DNA of 64,000 nucleotides from Magnetococcales bacterium (GCA_002753515.1 PEAK01000018.1:1-64000), one strand, 5' to 3'. Counted from the stretch's first letter, positions 34,280-43,828 are shown. The notes: generated from the sequence alone by a model not told the origin. A program made the numbers and translations.

Positions 34280-37000
34280 TCAATGCACCCCCGCCGCACG
34301 CAATACCTGATTGGCTTCCTGGGTCATGCCCCGCGCCAACAGCAGCTCCACATAGTCCGCCTTCAATCGCTTATCACCGGGTTGTTCCCGTAACAATCCC
34401 GCATACCCTTTCAACGCCTCGGCCCAACGGCCCACACGCTCTGTCATGCGCGTCCATGCCACCCGAACCGAGTGCTGTGGTCGGTCCATTTTGTCAATCT
34501 TGGCCAATGCCTTGAGATAAAAAGGTTTGGCCTTCTCTATCATCCCCAGGGAGCGATAGACTTCGGCAAGGAAAAAGAATGGTTCGTAGTTGTCGTCGTA
34601 ACGCGATACATAGCGACCGAGATAACCGACCGTCCGTTCCCATTCGCCAGCATAAAAAGCCATGTATCCAAGACGCTTCAAAGCCTTTTCATCGTTGGCA
34701 TCCACCTTGAGCAGTGTTTGGTAAACCTTTTCCGCCACCCTGGACAACCCACCCCCTTCCGCCAAATCGGCCAAGGCATGCAACCTGGGGACAGTCGATG
34801 TCGCCATCAATTCCCCGTTTAAAATTTCTGCCATTTTTTCATTATTTTTCATCGACCTGTAAGCCCGCACCAAAGCATCCACCAAAGCGGGATTCCGTCC
34901 CGGGGCAGGGCGTTTCGGCTCTGCGATTAACAAAGCCCGCTCTGCCTGGCCAATCCCGGTCATAACATCCACCCAACCCGCCAAATCCTGATCACCCGCG
35001 CCCCGGGTGCGATGCAACAGCCAATCCAAGGCGGCTTTCTCCGGTCTCGGACCCAATACATACAACAATTGCTTCATTTCCGGGCTATCCGGTGTCGCAT
35101 GCGCAGCCGCGTCCATCAAAGCTTTCGCCCCCAACCCACGTTCCCCCACCTCCCAAGCCAACATGCCATAGAGCCGAAGGCGTTCCAGGTCCCCCACCCG
35201 GCCAGGGGTTCCCAGGTGACGCCGCACCAAGGCCAGCACCTCCGGGCGCACCGGCTGTTTGTCGCGCCAAGCCGCGATGACCACGTCCTCATACAACTGG
35301 TGGCCATTCGCATCCAATACAGGGTACAACGGTCGCAATCTTTGCAACGCCGCCATGAATTTGCCATCCGCCCAATCCAACCGCGCCCGCAACAAGGTCC
35401 GCCCCAAACTTTCCTGGCCCACGATCATCCCCCCCTGACCATCATCCTGTCCCAGTCGCTCCACCAACGTGTGGGCCAACTTGAGCTGCCCGGTATCCAA
35501 CGCCCGATTGGCCAAGTCACTGAGAAAGGCTTCGGATAACTCCGTGCGAGCGGCCAACCAAGCCAAAGATTCCCCCTGATGGTCGCCACTGCTGACCAAC
35601 AACAGCATCCAGGCCTCTTCGACGGATGCATTTGTTTGCCCTTGCCTGAGTTGCGCAAAAAACGCAATCCCGCCTTTGATATCCCTGGTTTGGATATAAT
35701 ACCCGGCCAACTCCCGGAATACCGCCGGGGGTACGGTTGTCTCCCTGGCCAGCGCCCGCAACATGCCCCCCCCTTCCGCCAACCGACCGAGACGCAGAAA
35801 TAAAATCGCCAGTCTTACACGCCACTCAGGTTCCAGGGAAACCACTTTCCCACGGTCCAACCAATGCTGCAAATCCTTCTGGCTCACGCCGGCACGTAAT
35901 GAAAGTTCCGCCGCCAATACGGGATAATCTTCCAAGAATTGGGGTTCAGCCACCTGCATGACCCCCCGAGCTGCAAAGCCTCCCCCCGCTGCAAGCACCT
36001 CCTCTCCCAGGGTACGCTGCAACCAATATGGGCGCTGCCCCACGGGCAAACTCGCCATGATCCGCATCGCCTTGCCATACCATTTCAAGCGCACAGCCAC
36101 TTCCGACATCACCATGATCCCCGCTGCCGGTAATTCCCCTCGACGCCAATACCCTTCCAATACCGGCAACACGTTTTCGCCGCGCCCCGTCTGCGCCGCC
36201 AAACGCCCCCAACGCAACATCACGTCCATGGAGTTCGGCAGTTGCCGCCGCACATCCTCCAGCCACAGCCACGCCAACTCCGCGGATCCCCCCTGATACA
36301 ACAATTCTTCGATCATACCGATGGTTTGTTCGTCAATCGGACCGTCCAGCCAGGACCGGGCTTCCGCCAAGGCTTCCCGCTCCTGACCCAGTTTGAGCAA
36401 GGCATACACCAATCGGTGCAAGCTCTCCCCATCCATGCTCCGGCGATGCTGCGTTTTCATAGCCCGTAAGGTGGTCACCACCCGGTCAAACCGGGACTCC
36501 GCCATCAAAACCGCAGCAAGATCCCGATATCCCGCAATCTGCCCAGGGTATCGTTTGACCATCTCCTCAAGGACATGGATCTGCTTCTCGGGATCCGAAT
36601 AAAAGCTGTAGAGATTGGCCAATTGCTGCAAAATTTCCAAGGAGGGCTGCATCTGCCGACTCTCTTCAAGATTGGCCAGATAATCCCTCTCCCTCTGGGC
36701 ATTCTGGTACAGTTTTCCAAGCTCCTGGCGTAACTCATGATGATTTGGATGTTTTTTCACCATTGCTTCCAAAACCAGGATCGCCTGGTCAACCTGGCCG
36801 TTATGCAGGTAAAGGTTGGACAACCGCATGGCTTCCGCAACCGTTGTCACCTGTTCCCCTTCCAATAATTCCAGGGCCCGGCCATAATCATGGTCGCGCA
36901 AATAAATCAACGCCAACGTTTGGGCTGATGGCAGCAACATGTACCCCAGTCCGATGCCCACCATGCACACAACCAAACCTATGAAATAATATCGAGCCAT
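34280..37000 (-). CDS. Large TPR-repeat protein with N-terminal membrane anchor (PelB-like?)
   Basis: A 906-residue protein with one N-terminal hydrophobic segment (YYFIGLVVCMVGIGLGYMLL) followed almost entirely by tetratricopeptide-type helix pairs. Examples are RLSNLYLHNGQVDQAILVLEAMVKKHPNH near residues 60-90 and PFFFLAEVYRSLGMIEKAKPFYLKALA near 820. It ends without a beta-barrel. Start ATG 37000 sits just before the hydrophobic segment. It diverges from a PelA-like hydrolase/deacetylase pair, which suggests the role of PelB's TPR part, guiding an exported polysaccharide through the periplasm. PelB's outer-membrane barrel is missing. The functional link is inference. Confidence 0.75.
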   Translation of the reverse strand: MARYYFIGLVVCMVGIGLGYMLLPSAQTLALIYLRDHDYGRALELLEGEQVTTVAEAMRLSNLYLHNGQVDQAILVLEAMVKKHPNHHELRQELGKLYQNAQRERDYLANLEESRQMQPSLEILQQLANLYSFYSDPEKQIHVLEEMVKRYPGQIAGYRDLAAVLMAESRFDRVVTTLRAMKTQHRRSMDGESLHRLVYALLKLGQEREALAEARSWLDGPIDEQTIGMIEELLYQGGSAELAWLWLEDVRRQLPNSMDVMLRWGRLAAQTGRGENVLPVLEGYWRRGELPAAGIMVMSEVAVRLKWYGKAMRIMASLPVGQRPYWLQRTLGEEVLAAGGGFAARGVMQVAEPQFLEDYPVLAAELSLRAGVSQKDLQHWLDRGKVVSLEPEWRVRLAILFLRLGRLAEGGGMLRALARETTVPPAVFRELAGYYIQTRDIKGGIAFFAQLRQGQTNASVEEAWMLLLVSSGDHQGESLAWLAARTELSEAFLSDLANRALDTGQLKLAHTLVERLGQDDGQGGMIVGQESLGRTLLRARLDWADGKFMAALQRLRPLYPVLDANGHQLYEDVVIAAWRDKQPVRPEVLALVRRHLGTPGRVGDLERLRLYGMLAWEVGERGLGAKALMDAAAHATPDSPEMKQLLYVLGPRPEKAALDWLLHRTRGAGDQDLAGWVDVMTGIGQAERALLIAEPKRPAPGRNPALVDALVRAYRSMKNNEKMAEILNGELMATSTVPRLHALADLAEGGGLSRVAEKVYQTLLKVDANDEKALKRLGYMAFYAGEWERTVGYLGRYVSRYDDNYEPFFFLAEVYRSLGMIEKAKPFYLKALAKIDKMDRPQHSVRVAWTRMTERVGRWAEALKGYAGLLREQPGDKRLKADYVELLLARGMTQEANQVLRAAGVH

Positions 37001-37249
37001 TCGCCCCAACCTGACTTCAGGTAACCCAAAGCCCAATCAGCCCATCCCCTTCCCCATGATACCGTTTGTCGGATAAAACCAGTGCCGGGAACATGAAAAT
37101 CCCTACGCAAGACTCGATGGATGCAATCCAATGCGTGATGGTTAACCGTGATGTGAAAAAATGGCCCTATCCCCACTCGTAATCATTTGCTTTTGCCACC
37201 TTCCCAAGGCATCCTCTTAAGATAAACGCACATTCATGAGTCGAAGACC

Positions 37250-38101
37250 ATGCCTTCCTGTTTCCGAGAAAAGCCCTCTTTCGCACTGGTGTTCCTGTTC
37301 ACCTTTCTGACCTGCATCAACGGTGCATTCGCCAATTCCTGGGTCGTTTATTACGCCGACAAGGAACCCGAATCGCGTTTTGAATCCTACAACCTGATTG
37401 TTTTCGACAGCATGTCCCACCCCCCCCTGCAACGTCTGAAAGAACGGGGCAAGACCATCCTGGGTTATCTGAGTCTGGGAGAAGTGGAAAATCATCGCCC
37501 GTACTATCACACGGCGTTGGAACAAAATCTTTTGCTCATGGAAAACAAGAATTGGCCGGGGAGCTACATGGTGGATGTTCGCAACCCCATTTGGACGCAG
37601 ATGGTCATTGAAACGTTGGTACCCGAGATTTTGCAACAGGGATTTCACGGAATTTTTATCGATACCATGGATAACCCGGGCTATCTGGAATCGTTGGACC
37701 CCGAGCGCTTTGCTGGCATGCGCCAAGGGGGTATCGACCTGATCCGGGCCATCCATCGTCATTATCCCCAGGTTCCGATCATGATCAACCGCGGCTTTGA
37801 CCTCCTGGAACACCTGCTTTACGATGTGGACATGATCCTGGCGGAGTCAATCCGCAGCCAATATGATACCGCAAGCCAAACCTACGTTCTCACCCCCGAT
37901 GCCGAATACAACGCCATCCTGGCCCAACTGCAACGATATAAAGAAATCCGTCCCCATTTAAGCCTGTATTCACTCGACTATTGGCTCCCCAGCGATATCC
38001 CCGGGCTGGTCGCCATTTATCGCCAGCAACGGAGCCATGGTTTGCATCCCTACGTGGCCACCCGGGAATTGAACCAGGTGATCCCCGAGCCCCACCCATG
38101 A
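37250..38101 (+). CDS. Secreted glycoside hydrolase (GH114/GH166, PelA hydrolase-like)
   Basis: A 283-residue protein with a signal peptide (ALVFLFTFLTCINGAFA) and a single TIM-barrel domain. YLSLGEVENHRPYY carries a likely catalytic Glu, and GFHGIFIDTMDN carries the second acid. VRNPIWTQMVIETLVPEIL and PQVPIMINRGFDLLE are typical of endo-alpha-1,4-polygalactosaminidases and the N-terminal hydrolase of PelA. Its stop overlaps the start of the deacetylase gene by four bases. Together they match the two halves of PelA, here as separate proteins. Confidence 0.82.
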   Translation: MPSCFREKPSFALVFLFTFLTCINGAFANSWVVYYADKEPESRFESYNLIVFDSMSHPPLQRLKERGKTILGYLSLGEVENHRPYYHTALEQNLLLMENKNWPGSYMVDVRNPIWTQMVIETLVPEILQQGFHGIFIDTMDNPGYLESLDPERFAGMRQGGIDLIRAIHRHYPQVPIMINRGFDLLEHLLYDVDMILAESIRSQYDTASQTYVLTPDAEYNAILAQLQRYKEIRPHLSLYSLDYWLPSDIPGLVAIYRQQRSHGLHPYVATRELNQVIPEPHP

Positions 38102-40458
38102 TTTTTATTCGTCATTTATTGGTCGTGATCGTGGCGTGCATCGTGTCATCGTCCGCCCGTGCCGATGAGGCTGCGCCCGCACCATCGCTCATTCCCCGCG
38201 ACATCCTGGCTTTCTACAACTCAAAGCAACACAATGGCGAGGCTTGGTTTGGCCGAACACACAAATTCGCCGAAATGCCGCTTAATTATCTTGGATTGCG
38301 TGTCCGTTACCTGGACATCCAAGCCCCTTTGCCCGATCCAACCACTTTGACCGACGTCCGGGGTGCCCTCATCTGGACCGACTTCACGAAGACGGAAAAC
38401 CCGGAAATCCTACTCAACTGGGCGATTCGCTTCATGAATGCGGGCAAAAGGTTGGTCCTGTTCGGAAGTCCCCCCTGGTCCACCAACCTGGAAGATATCC
38501 CCCCCCCACTCCCTTTGACGGTAACATTTTGGCAGGCAATGGGTTTTACTTTCCAGGACCAGTGGGTATCCCTGACCCGGGATGTAGAAATCATTCTCCA
38601 GGACAAAATGATCGTCGGCTTTGAACATCCCCTGCCGAAACAACTCCCTGGCTATTTCGCCATAATACCGGATCAAGCCGATGTCACCCCCCATTTGTTG
38701 GCCCGCAGTGCTGCAACGCCAACACAGGATCATGTCCTCATCGCAACAAGTCCCCGTGGCGGCTTCGTTGCCGGCGACTACGCCCTGTTCATGGATCAGG
38801 ATCCCTTCGAGGATCATAAATTTTTTCAGTGGATCATCAATCCTTTTGAATATTTTCGTCTGGCCTTTGCCACCGACGACCTGCCGAAACCCGATGCCAC
38901 CACCCTGTCCAATCGACGCATCTACTACAGTCATATCGACGGTGATGGGCTGCGTAACCTGACCGAAGTCAAACCTTATAACGATAAACGGATGACCGTA
39001 GCCGAAGTTATCCTCAAAGAGGTCATCGAAGGCTATCCCGAACTCCCTGTAACCGTTGCCCCGGTTGTCGGGGATCTGGATCCCGCCTGGTACGGTTCCG
39101 ACAAATACCGGACGATTGCCAAATCCTTATTCGCCCCCCCCCAGGTTGAAGTGGGCAATCATACCTTGAGTCATCCCTTGGACTGGGCCTTTTTTGAACA
39201 CTATGAACCGGCCCACGAAGCCCCCTATCTGAAAAATTATCCCGAACGGGAGAACGCCCTGTTATCCAACGGTGTCCTTGAATTTCTCGGCTTCAAGAAG
39301 AAAAGCACCGCAGCAGCCATCGATACCTCCCTGTTCCAGGAGAGTACCACCGAGGAAGATATGGATCACAATACTGATGATGCCAAGAATAAAGAAAGCT
39401 ATAGGAATTATAAAACACCCCGTTCCTACGCCAGCAAACCATTCAGTCTGTTCGATGAAATCGAGGGTGCCAACCGAACGATGCAACAACTGCTCCCCGC
39501 CAATAAAACCGTCCGACTCCTGCAATGGTCGGGCAACACCCTGCCATTCCAGGCCGCCCTGGTTGCCACCCGCCAAGCCAAAATGGCCAATCTTAATGGA
39601 GGCAATACCCGATTTGATGCCAAATTCCCCTCCATCGCCTGGATCGCCCCCCTGGGGCGTCAAGTCCAGTCAGAGTGGCAATGTTACGCCTCCGCCAGCA
39701 ACGAAAATACCTATACCAATCTGTGGACCGATCAGTTTTTCGGTTTTAAATATTTAATCCATACCGTCAAGAACACCGAAACACCGCGACGCCTCATTCC
39801 CTTCAATATTTATTACCATCTGTATTCCGGGGAGAAACTGGCCAGCCTCAACGCCCTGAAAAGCAATCTGGACTATGCCCGGTCACAAGCATTGGCCCCG
39901 GTGGCCGCCAGCTTTTACGCATCGATTGCCGAGGGCGCCATTCAGGCCAATCTTTACCGACTGCCATCAGGGGCCGTGGAAATTCGCAATCGAGGCCACC
40001 TGCAAACCATCCGCTTCGACCATGCCACCCTGCAACAGGTCGATTTCGCCCAATCCAACGGGATCATCGGCCAACGGCATTTTCAGGGGAGCCTGTACGT
40101 TGCCCTGGACCAGGCTGTCAACACCCCCCGAATCATGATCATACCCTACCGGACGCCCGCACACCCCCCTCCCGCCCCGCAACCCTATCTGCTCGAAAGT
40201 CGCTGGCGTATTTTCGGGCTCACGATCATCGAACCGCACCGGTTCACCTTCAACGCCCACGGTTTTGGCAAGGGTGACATGACGTGGAAAGTCCCACAAC
40301 CGGGAAATTATCGTGTTGAAACTTTCGACAGCAACAACGTACCCATGCAACAGGGTCGCATTGTCATCGCCTCCGATCATGAGGGATTGTTACGGCTGAC
40401 CCTCCCCGTATCCGCCATGGATGGCGTCACCATTGTCGTCAGTCGCCAAGAACCATGA
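38098..40458 (+). CDS. PelA-like polysaccharide deacetylase
   Basis: A 786-residue exported protein (signal IRHLLVVIVACIVSSSARA) starting at ATG 38098. Residues 40-260 resemble the middle region of PelA. From residue 278 the YSHIDGDG motif (Asp281/Asp283) and VGNHTLSHPLDW (His355, His359) supply the Asp-His-His metal site of family 4-like deacetylases. NRTMQQLLPANKTVRLLQWSGNT continues the PelA pattern, and the last ~150 residues are beta-rich. It probably removes acetyl groups from an amino-sugar polymer in the periplasm. No pelDEFG genes lie nearby. Confidence 0.8.
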   Translation: MIFIRHLLVVIVACIVSSSARADEAAPAPSLIPRDILAFYNSKQHNGEAWFGRTHKFAEMPLNYLGLRVRYLDIQAPLPDPTTLTDVRGALIWTDFTKTENPEILLNWAIRFMNAGKRLVLFGSPPWSTNLEDIPPPLPLTVTFWQAMGFTFQDQWVSLTRDVEIILQDKMIVGFEHPLPKQLPGYFAIIPDQADVTPHLLARSAATPTQDHVLIATSPRGGFVAGDYALFMDQDPFEDHKFFQWIINPFEYFRLAFATDDLPKPDATTLSNRRIYYSHIDGDGLRNLTEVKPYNDKRMTVAEVILKEVIEGYPELPVTVAPVVGDLDPAWYGSDKYRTIAKSLFAPPQVEVGNHTLSHPLDWAFFEHYEPAHEAPYLKNYPERENALLSNGVLEFLGFKKKSTAAAIDTSLFQESTTEEDMDHNTDDAKNKESYRNYKTPRSYASKPFSLFDEIEGANRTMQQLLPANKTVRLLQWSGNTLPFQAALVATRQAKMANLNGGNTRFDAKFPSIAWIAPLGRQVQSEWQCYASASNENTYTNLWTDQFFGFKYLIHTVKNTETPRRLIPFNIYYHLYSGEKLASLNALKSNLDYARSQALAPVAASFYASIAEGAIQANLYRLPSGAVEIRNRGHLQTIRFDHATLQQVDFAQSNGIIGQRHFQGSLYVALDQAVNTPRIMIIPYRTPAHPPPAPQPYLLESRWRIFGLTIIEPHRFTFNAHGFGKGDMTWKVPQPGNYRVETFDSNNVPMQQGRIVIASDHEGLLRLTLPVSAMDGVTIVVSRQEP

Positions 40459-40598
40459 GAATGGACGCGGACCATGGGATCATCCCGTGAAAACCGCTGC
40501 GACCCGGTCCACAACGATGCCATGACGAAAATAGGGTTGCTTCTTTCTGGTCACTATGGCAGAAGGACCCCCAACATCGACCAGGATGAGGAGACGAG

Positions 40599-41237
40599 AT
40601 GGAAGGCCAACGTGCAGATACCGACTTTGGCGTGCCGCCCCGGTGCCCGTCCCCATTCCGGGGAGTTCAAACACCGTATGCCGTCATCCCACTTTTCAAC
40701 GCGGCACTCCTGGTCTCTCTTTTTCTTGCCGCCGCCAACATGCCTCAAGCCCGGGCACAACCTTTCACGACCCCACCAGCTTTTACGGTTGCCAGCCCAT
40801 CCGGTCCCGATAAATGTGCTTCCTGCCACGGTTGGCGCCAAGCCAATCTGGCTCCCAGAACACTGAAAAAGCCTCACGATACCCTTGTTTTCACCCATTG
40901 GCCCCAACCAGGCCCGTGGTGTGATCAGTGCCACAAACCAACCGAACCTCGACGATTGTTTCTGCATCATGATCAAACCGTTGATTTCAATGATGCCCAC
41001 CTGCTATGCGGCCAATGCCATGGTGCCAAAGTCAGGGATTGGCAGTTTGGTGCCCACGGCAAGCGCATCGGCAACTGGCAGGGCACACGGCAAATCCAGC
41101 CCTGTTCCGCCTGCCACAATCCGCATCAACCCAAAACCCAGCCCTTGATCCCCTCCTCACCTCCGGCACAACCGGGTACCATCCGTCCCTGGAAACCCGT
41201 GATACCACCAACCCGAGCGCAGACACGCCAACCATGA
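40599..41237 (+). CDS. Periplasmic tetraheme c-type cytochrome
   Basis: This 212-residue protein has a hydrophobic export signal (IPLFNAALLVSLFLAAANMPQARA, residues about 30-52) and four CxxCH haem-attachment motifs: CASCH, CDQCH, CGQCH and CSACH. Several extra His residues could act as distal ligands. GAGGAGACGAG precedes ATG 40599. Its stop overlaps the start of an exported ferredoxin gene by four bases, so the two probably form one electron-transfer pair. The combination resembles DsrJ-DsrO or QrcA-QrcC-type partners, but the haem number differs from triheme DsrJ. A proline-rich tail follows the last haem site. Confidence 0.85.
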   Translation: MEGQRADTDFGVPPRCPSPFRGVQTPYAVIPLFNAALLVSLFLAAANMPQARAQPFTTPPAFTVASPSGPDKCASCHGWRQANLAPRTLKKPHDTLVFTHWPQPGPWCDQCHKPTEPRRLFLHHDQTVDFNDAHLLCGQCHGAKVRDWQFGAHGKRIGNWQGTRQIQPCSACHNPHQPKTQPLIPSSPPAQPGTIRPWKPVIPPTRAQTRQP

Positions 41238-42154
41238 CACGCCCCCCCCTCTCCCCCCACGCCCACAAGCGTCGTACCTTCCTCAAAGGTATCGCCGTCA
41301 CGGCCACGGCCTCCCTGGGAACCGCATCCGCAACGGGCTCAACGAGTGCCCTCAGTGATACCGTGGATCGCCTTCTGCAACACCATTTCACCAAAATGTC
41401 GCCGACCGAAGTACGGGAGGCTTTGCAACGAATTGAACGTGATGCCCAGCGACACCATGGCCTCGCCCTCACCTGCGAAGCGACTCCCCCCACCCCGCAG
41501 GTCCACTTCGCCCAAGCCCTGAATCTGGCGGTGTGCAAGGGGACCCGACGGTGTGTCGAAGCCTGTGTACGAGAAAACAATTGTGGCCGTGGCGGACACC
41601 TGGAAAACATACGGGTATTGTCCATGCCGCAGACCGCGATTGATCTGGGGCTGGCCAACCCCTATTTCAATCCGCCCCGGGTGCCGGAAACGGGGCAAAA
41701 ATATGTGCCCGTCAGTTGCCAACACTGTGACAATCCACCGTGTGTCCAAGCCTGCCCGGTTCAGGCAACCTGGAAAGAACCCGATGGCATCGTCGTAGTC
41801 GATTATGATTGGTGTATCGGTTGTCGCTACTGTGCCGTGAGTTGCCCCTATGGCGCCCGACATTTCAACTGGGGAAAACCTCACATTCCACCGGATGACT
41901 ATCAAGCGCGAACCGATTACCTGGGCAATCGGCCCCGCCCCGCCGGGGTCATGGAAAAATGTACGTTTTGCTTGCAACGCACCCGCAAGGGATTATTACC
42001 CGCCTGCCTGGAAGCCTGTCCCACCGGGGCACGTATCTTCGGCAATGTACTCGACCCGAACTCTGAAATTCGTTACGTCCTGGAGAACAAATCGGTCTAT
42101 CGGCTTAAGGAAGAGTTGGGAACGTCTCCGAAGTTCTGGTATTTTACGGGCTAA
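41234..42154 (+). CDS. Tat-exported ferredoxin-type protein (HybA/DsrO-like)
   Basis: This 306-residue protein starts at ATG 41234 and has a twin-arginine signal (HKRRTFLKGIAVTATASL). Four [4Fe-4S] clusters are expected from CKGTRRCVEACVRENNC, CQHCDNPPCVQACP, CIGCRYCAVSCPYG and CTFCLQRTRKGLLPACLEACP. This is the pattern of HybA, NrfC, DsrO and QrcC, which pass electrons between periplasmic haem or molybdenum proteins and a membrane NrfD-type quinone subunit. No NrfD-type gene follows, so the quinone-reactive partner must lie elsewhere if it exists. An N-terminal ~80-residue extension after the signal is unusual. Confidence 0.88.
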   Translation: MTRPPLSPHAHKRRTFLKGIAVTATASLGTASATGSTSALSDTVDRLLQHHFTKMSPTEVREALQRIERDAQRHHGLALTCEATPPTPQVHFAQALNLAVCKGTRRCVEACVRENNCGRGGHLENIRVLSMPQTAIDLGLANPYFNPPRVPETGQKYVPVSCQHCDNPPCVQACPVQATWKEPDGIVVVDYDWCIGCRYCAVSCPYGARHFNWGKPHIPPDDYQARTDYLGNRPRPAGVMEKCTFCLQRTRKGLLPACLEACPTGARIFGNVLDPNSEIRYVLENKSVYRLKEELGTSPKFWYFTG

Positions 42155-42161
42155 AGAAGGC

Positions 42162-42311
42162 TAAACCGCAACCAACACGGGAAACGTAGTTTTCTAGTGT
42201 CATTCCCGCGAAAGCGGGAATCCAGAAAGTCAGGGGAGGTAGGAAAGTCCTCTGGATCCCCGCTTTCGCGAGGATGACAATAACTACACATCCCAAGATA
42301 GCTGCGGTTTA
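42162..42311. repeat. 150-base MITE with TA-flanked inverted repeats and internal hairpins
   Basis: The element is bounded by TAAACCGCA on the left and TGCGGTTTA on the right, so AACCGCA inverted ends are flanked by TA on both sides, as in Tc1/mariner-IS630-type insertions. Inside are two opposed copies of GTCAT(C/T)CYCGCGAAAGCGGG (42199-42228 and 42251-42278), each able to fold. It has no coding frame. The right half recurs, inverted, at 63939-64000 with about four differences over 62 bases, showing that it is a mobile family in this genome. Confidence 0.8.
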
Positions 42312-42402
42312 ACTTCAACGATAAAAAGAATTCTCGGAAACTTTTGATTATAATACTGTACACCCATAACAATCCAAAAAAATAGTAATAAACAAAAAAA
42401 CC

Positions 42403-43725
42403 ATGTCGATAAAGCATCGTTATCTCCTCTCCATGTCCCTGATCATGGCCACAGCCCTCCTGTTGCAAACCTTGCTACTGGGACACCTGGAAAAGATCCA
42501 GATGGAGAAACATATCAATCGACACACCGAACTTCTGACCAGTTTTGCCGGGGCTTCGCGTGACTATGTCACCCATGAATTACGCCCGGCCCTGGACGCT
42601 CGGACTCATGAATTCATCCTTCAGGGCAAATCCAGCTCATACGTCACCAACGGCATTTTTGCGCAATTCAATAAAACCTTTCCCGATTACAGCTATCGTC
42701 AACCCGCATTTCATCCCTTGAACCCAAAAAACCAAGCCTCCCCCTTTGAATCTGACATCATCCTCAAGTTCCAGGACGATCCATCCCTGACAACTGTGAG
42801 CGGATTCAGAAAAACGGATGACCAAATTTTTTATTATGTCGCCCATCCCGTATTCGTTGAAAAATCTTGTCTCACCTGTCATGGCGACCCCAAGGAGGCC
42901 CCTTCCGGATTGATTGAAAACTATGGATCGACCTCCGGGTTTCAGTGGCCATTGGGAAAAGTTATCAGCGCCACCATCGTCCAGGTCCCGGTAGAAAATG
43001 AAATCGCCACCCAGCAGGATCGCCATTTATTGTTTGCTGCCAGCGTATTGTTTTTGCTCACCCTGTTCATCGGTGTGCATCACCTGCTCTTCGAACGTTT
43101 GATCCTGCGCCGAATGATGCAAGTGACCACCGCTATCCAGGCCATGGGGGACAATGTTCGGGCCACGAAACAACTCCCCGAAGAGTCCGGGGATGAATTC
43201 GGCTTTCTTATCAGAGCCTTCAACCATATGACCAGCTCCATGCGCGAAGCGTTCCTGGAAATGGAACGCACGGTTCAAGAACGCTCCATCGCCTTACGAA
43301 ACAAAACTGAGGAACAAGCCGATGCCAAAGCCGCCATGAAATCGTTGGAACAACACAACCAATTGCTCTTGCAATCCATCGGCGAAGGGATCTATGGCGT
43401 CGATATGCATGAACGGCTCACGTTCATCAATCCGGTCGGAGCCTCCATGCTGGGCTGGCGCGTGGAGGAGTTGCTCGGGAAACACGGCCACGATCTGTTT
43501 CACCACACCCATCCCGATGGTTCCCCCTATCCCCATACCCAATGTCCCGTTTTGAGTACCTTGACCGATGGTCATACACGCACATTGAGCGACGAACTGT
43601 TTTGGCGTCGGGATGGTTCCAGTTTCCCTGTGGAATACACCTCCACTCCCGTTTTGCAAGATGACCTCATCGTGGGTGCTGTCGTTGTTTTCCACGATGT
43701 GAGCAAGCGGGTCAACAATTCGTAG
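42403..43725 (+). CDS. Membrane haem-c sensor (DUF3365-HAMP-PAS) without an output domain
   Basis: This 440-residue protein has an N-terminal membrane helix, then a periplasmic DUF3365-type sensor with one c-haem site (Cys156-x-x-Cys159-His160 in SCLTCHGD). A second helix (about 205-228), HAMP linker, coiled coil and a PAS domain follow (IGEGIYGVDMHERLTFINPVGASMLGWRVEELLG). It ends at VVFHDVSKR with no kinase, cyclase or phosphodiesterase domain. It may act through the kinase encoded next (43829-46750), which has a similar haem sensor. No clear Shine-Dalgarno site precedes ATG 42403; TATAAT at 42349 is a possible promoter element. Confidence 0.85.
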   Translation: MSIKHRYLLSMSLIMATALLLQTLLLGHLEKIQMEKHINRHTELLTSFAGASRDYVTHELRPALDARTHEFILQGKSSSYVTNGIFAQFNKTFPDYSYRQPAFHPLNPKNQASPFESDIILKFQDDPSLTTVSGFRKTDDQIFYYVAHPVFVEKSCLTCHGDPKEAPSGLIENYGSTSGFQWPLGKVISATIVQVPVENEIATQQDRHLLFAASVLFLLTLFIGVHHLLFERLILRRMMQVTTAIQAMGDNVRATKQLPEESGDEFGFLIRAFNHMTSSMREAFLEMERTVQERSIALRNKTEEQADAKAAMKSLEQHNQLLLQSIGEGIYGVDMHERLTFINPVGASMLGWRVEELLGKHGHDLFHHTHPDGSPYPHTQCPVLSTLTDGHTRTLSDELFWRRDGSSFPVEYTSTPVLQDDLIVGAVVVFHDVSKRVNNS

Positions 43726-43754
43726 AAAAAGGTTGAAAATCTGCGAAGGTTAGT

Positions 43755-43777
43755 GTTAAGCATGAATGATGCTTAAC
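43755..43777. promoter_or_regulatory. Perfect 9-base inverted repeat between the two sensor genes
   Basis: GTTAAGCAT and ATGCTTAAC flank a five-base spacer in the 103-base gap between the orphan sensor and the sensor kinase. No T-run follows, so it is more likely a protein-binding operator or an RNA hairpin than a terminator. Nothing identifies the binding protein. Confidence 0.4.
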
Positions 43778-43828
43778 AAATTGTAAAATTTCCAATAAAC
43801 GAAATATGCGCGGCGGGATCCCATTTCC

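Noticed and set aside
34280-40458. Complete Pel polysaccharide operon
   Set aside because: No glycosyltransferase (pelF), transporter (pelG), c-di-GMP receptor (pelD) or barrel domain is in the window.
42349-42354. TATAAT as a confident promoter for the first haem-c sensor
   Set aside because: No matching -35 element at the right distance; kept only as a remark.
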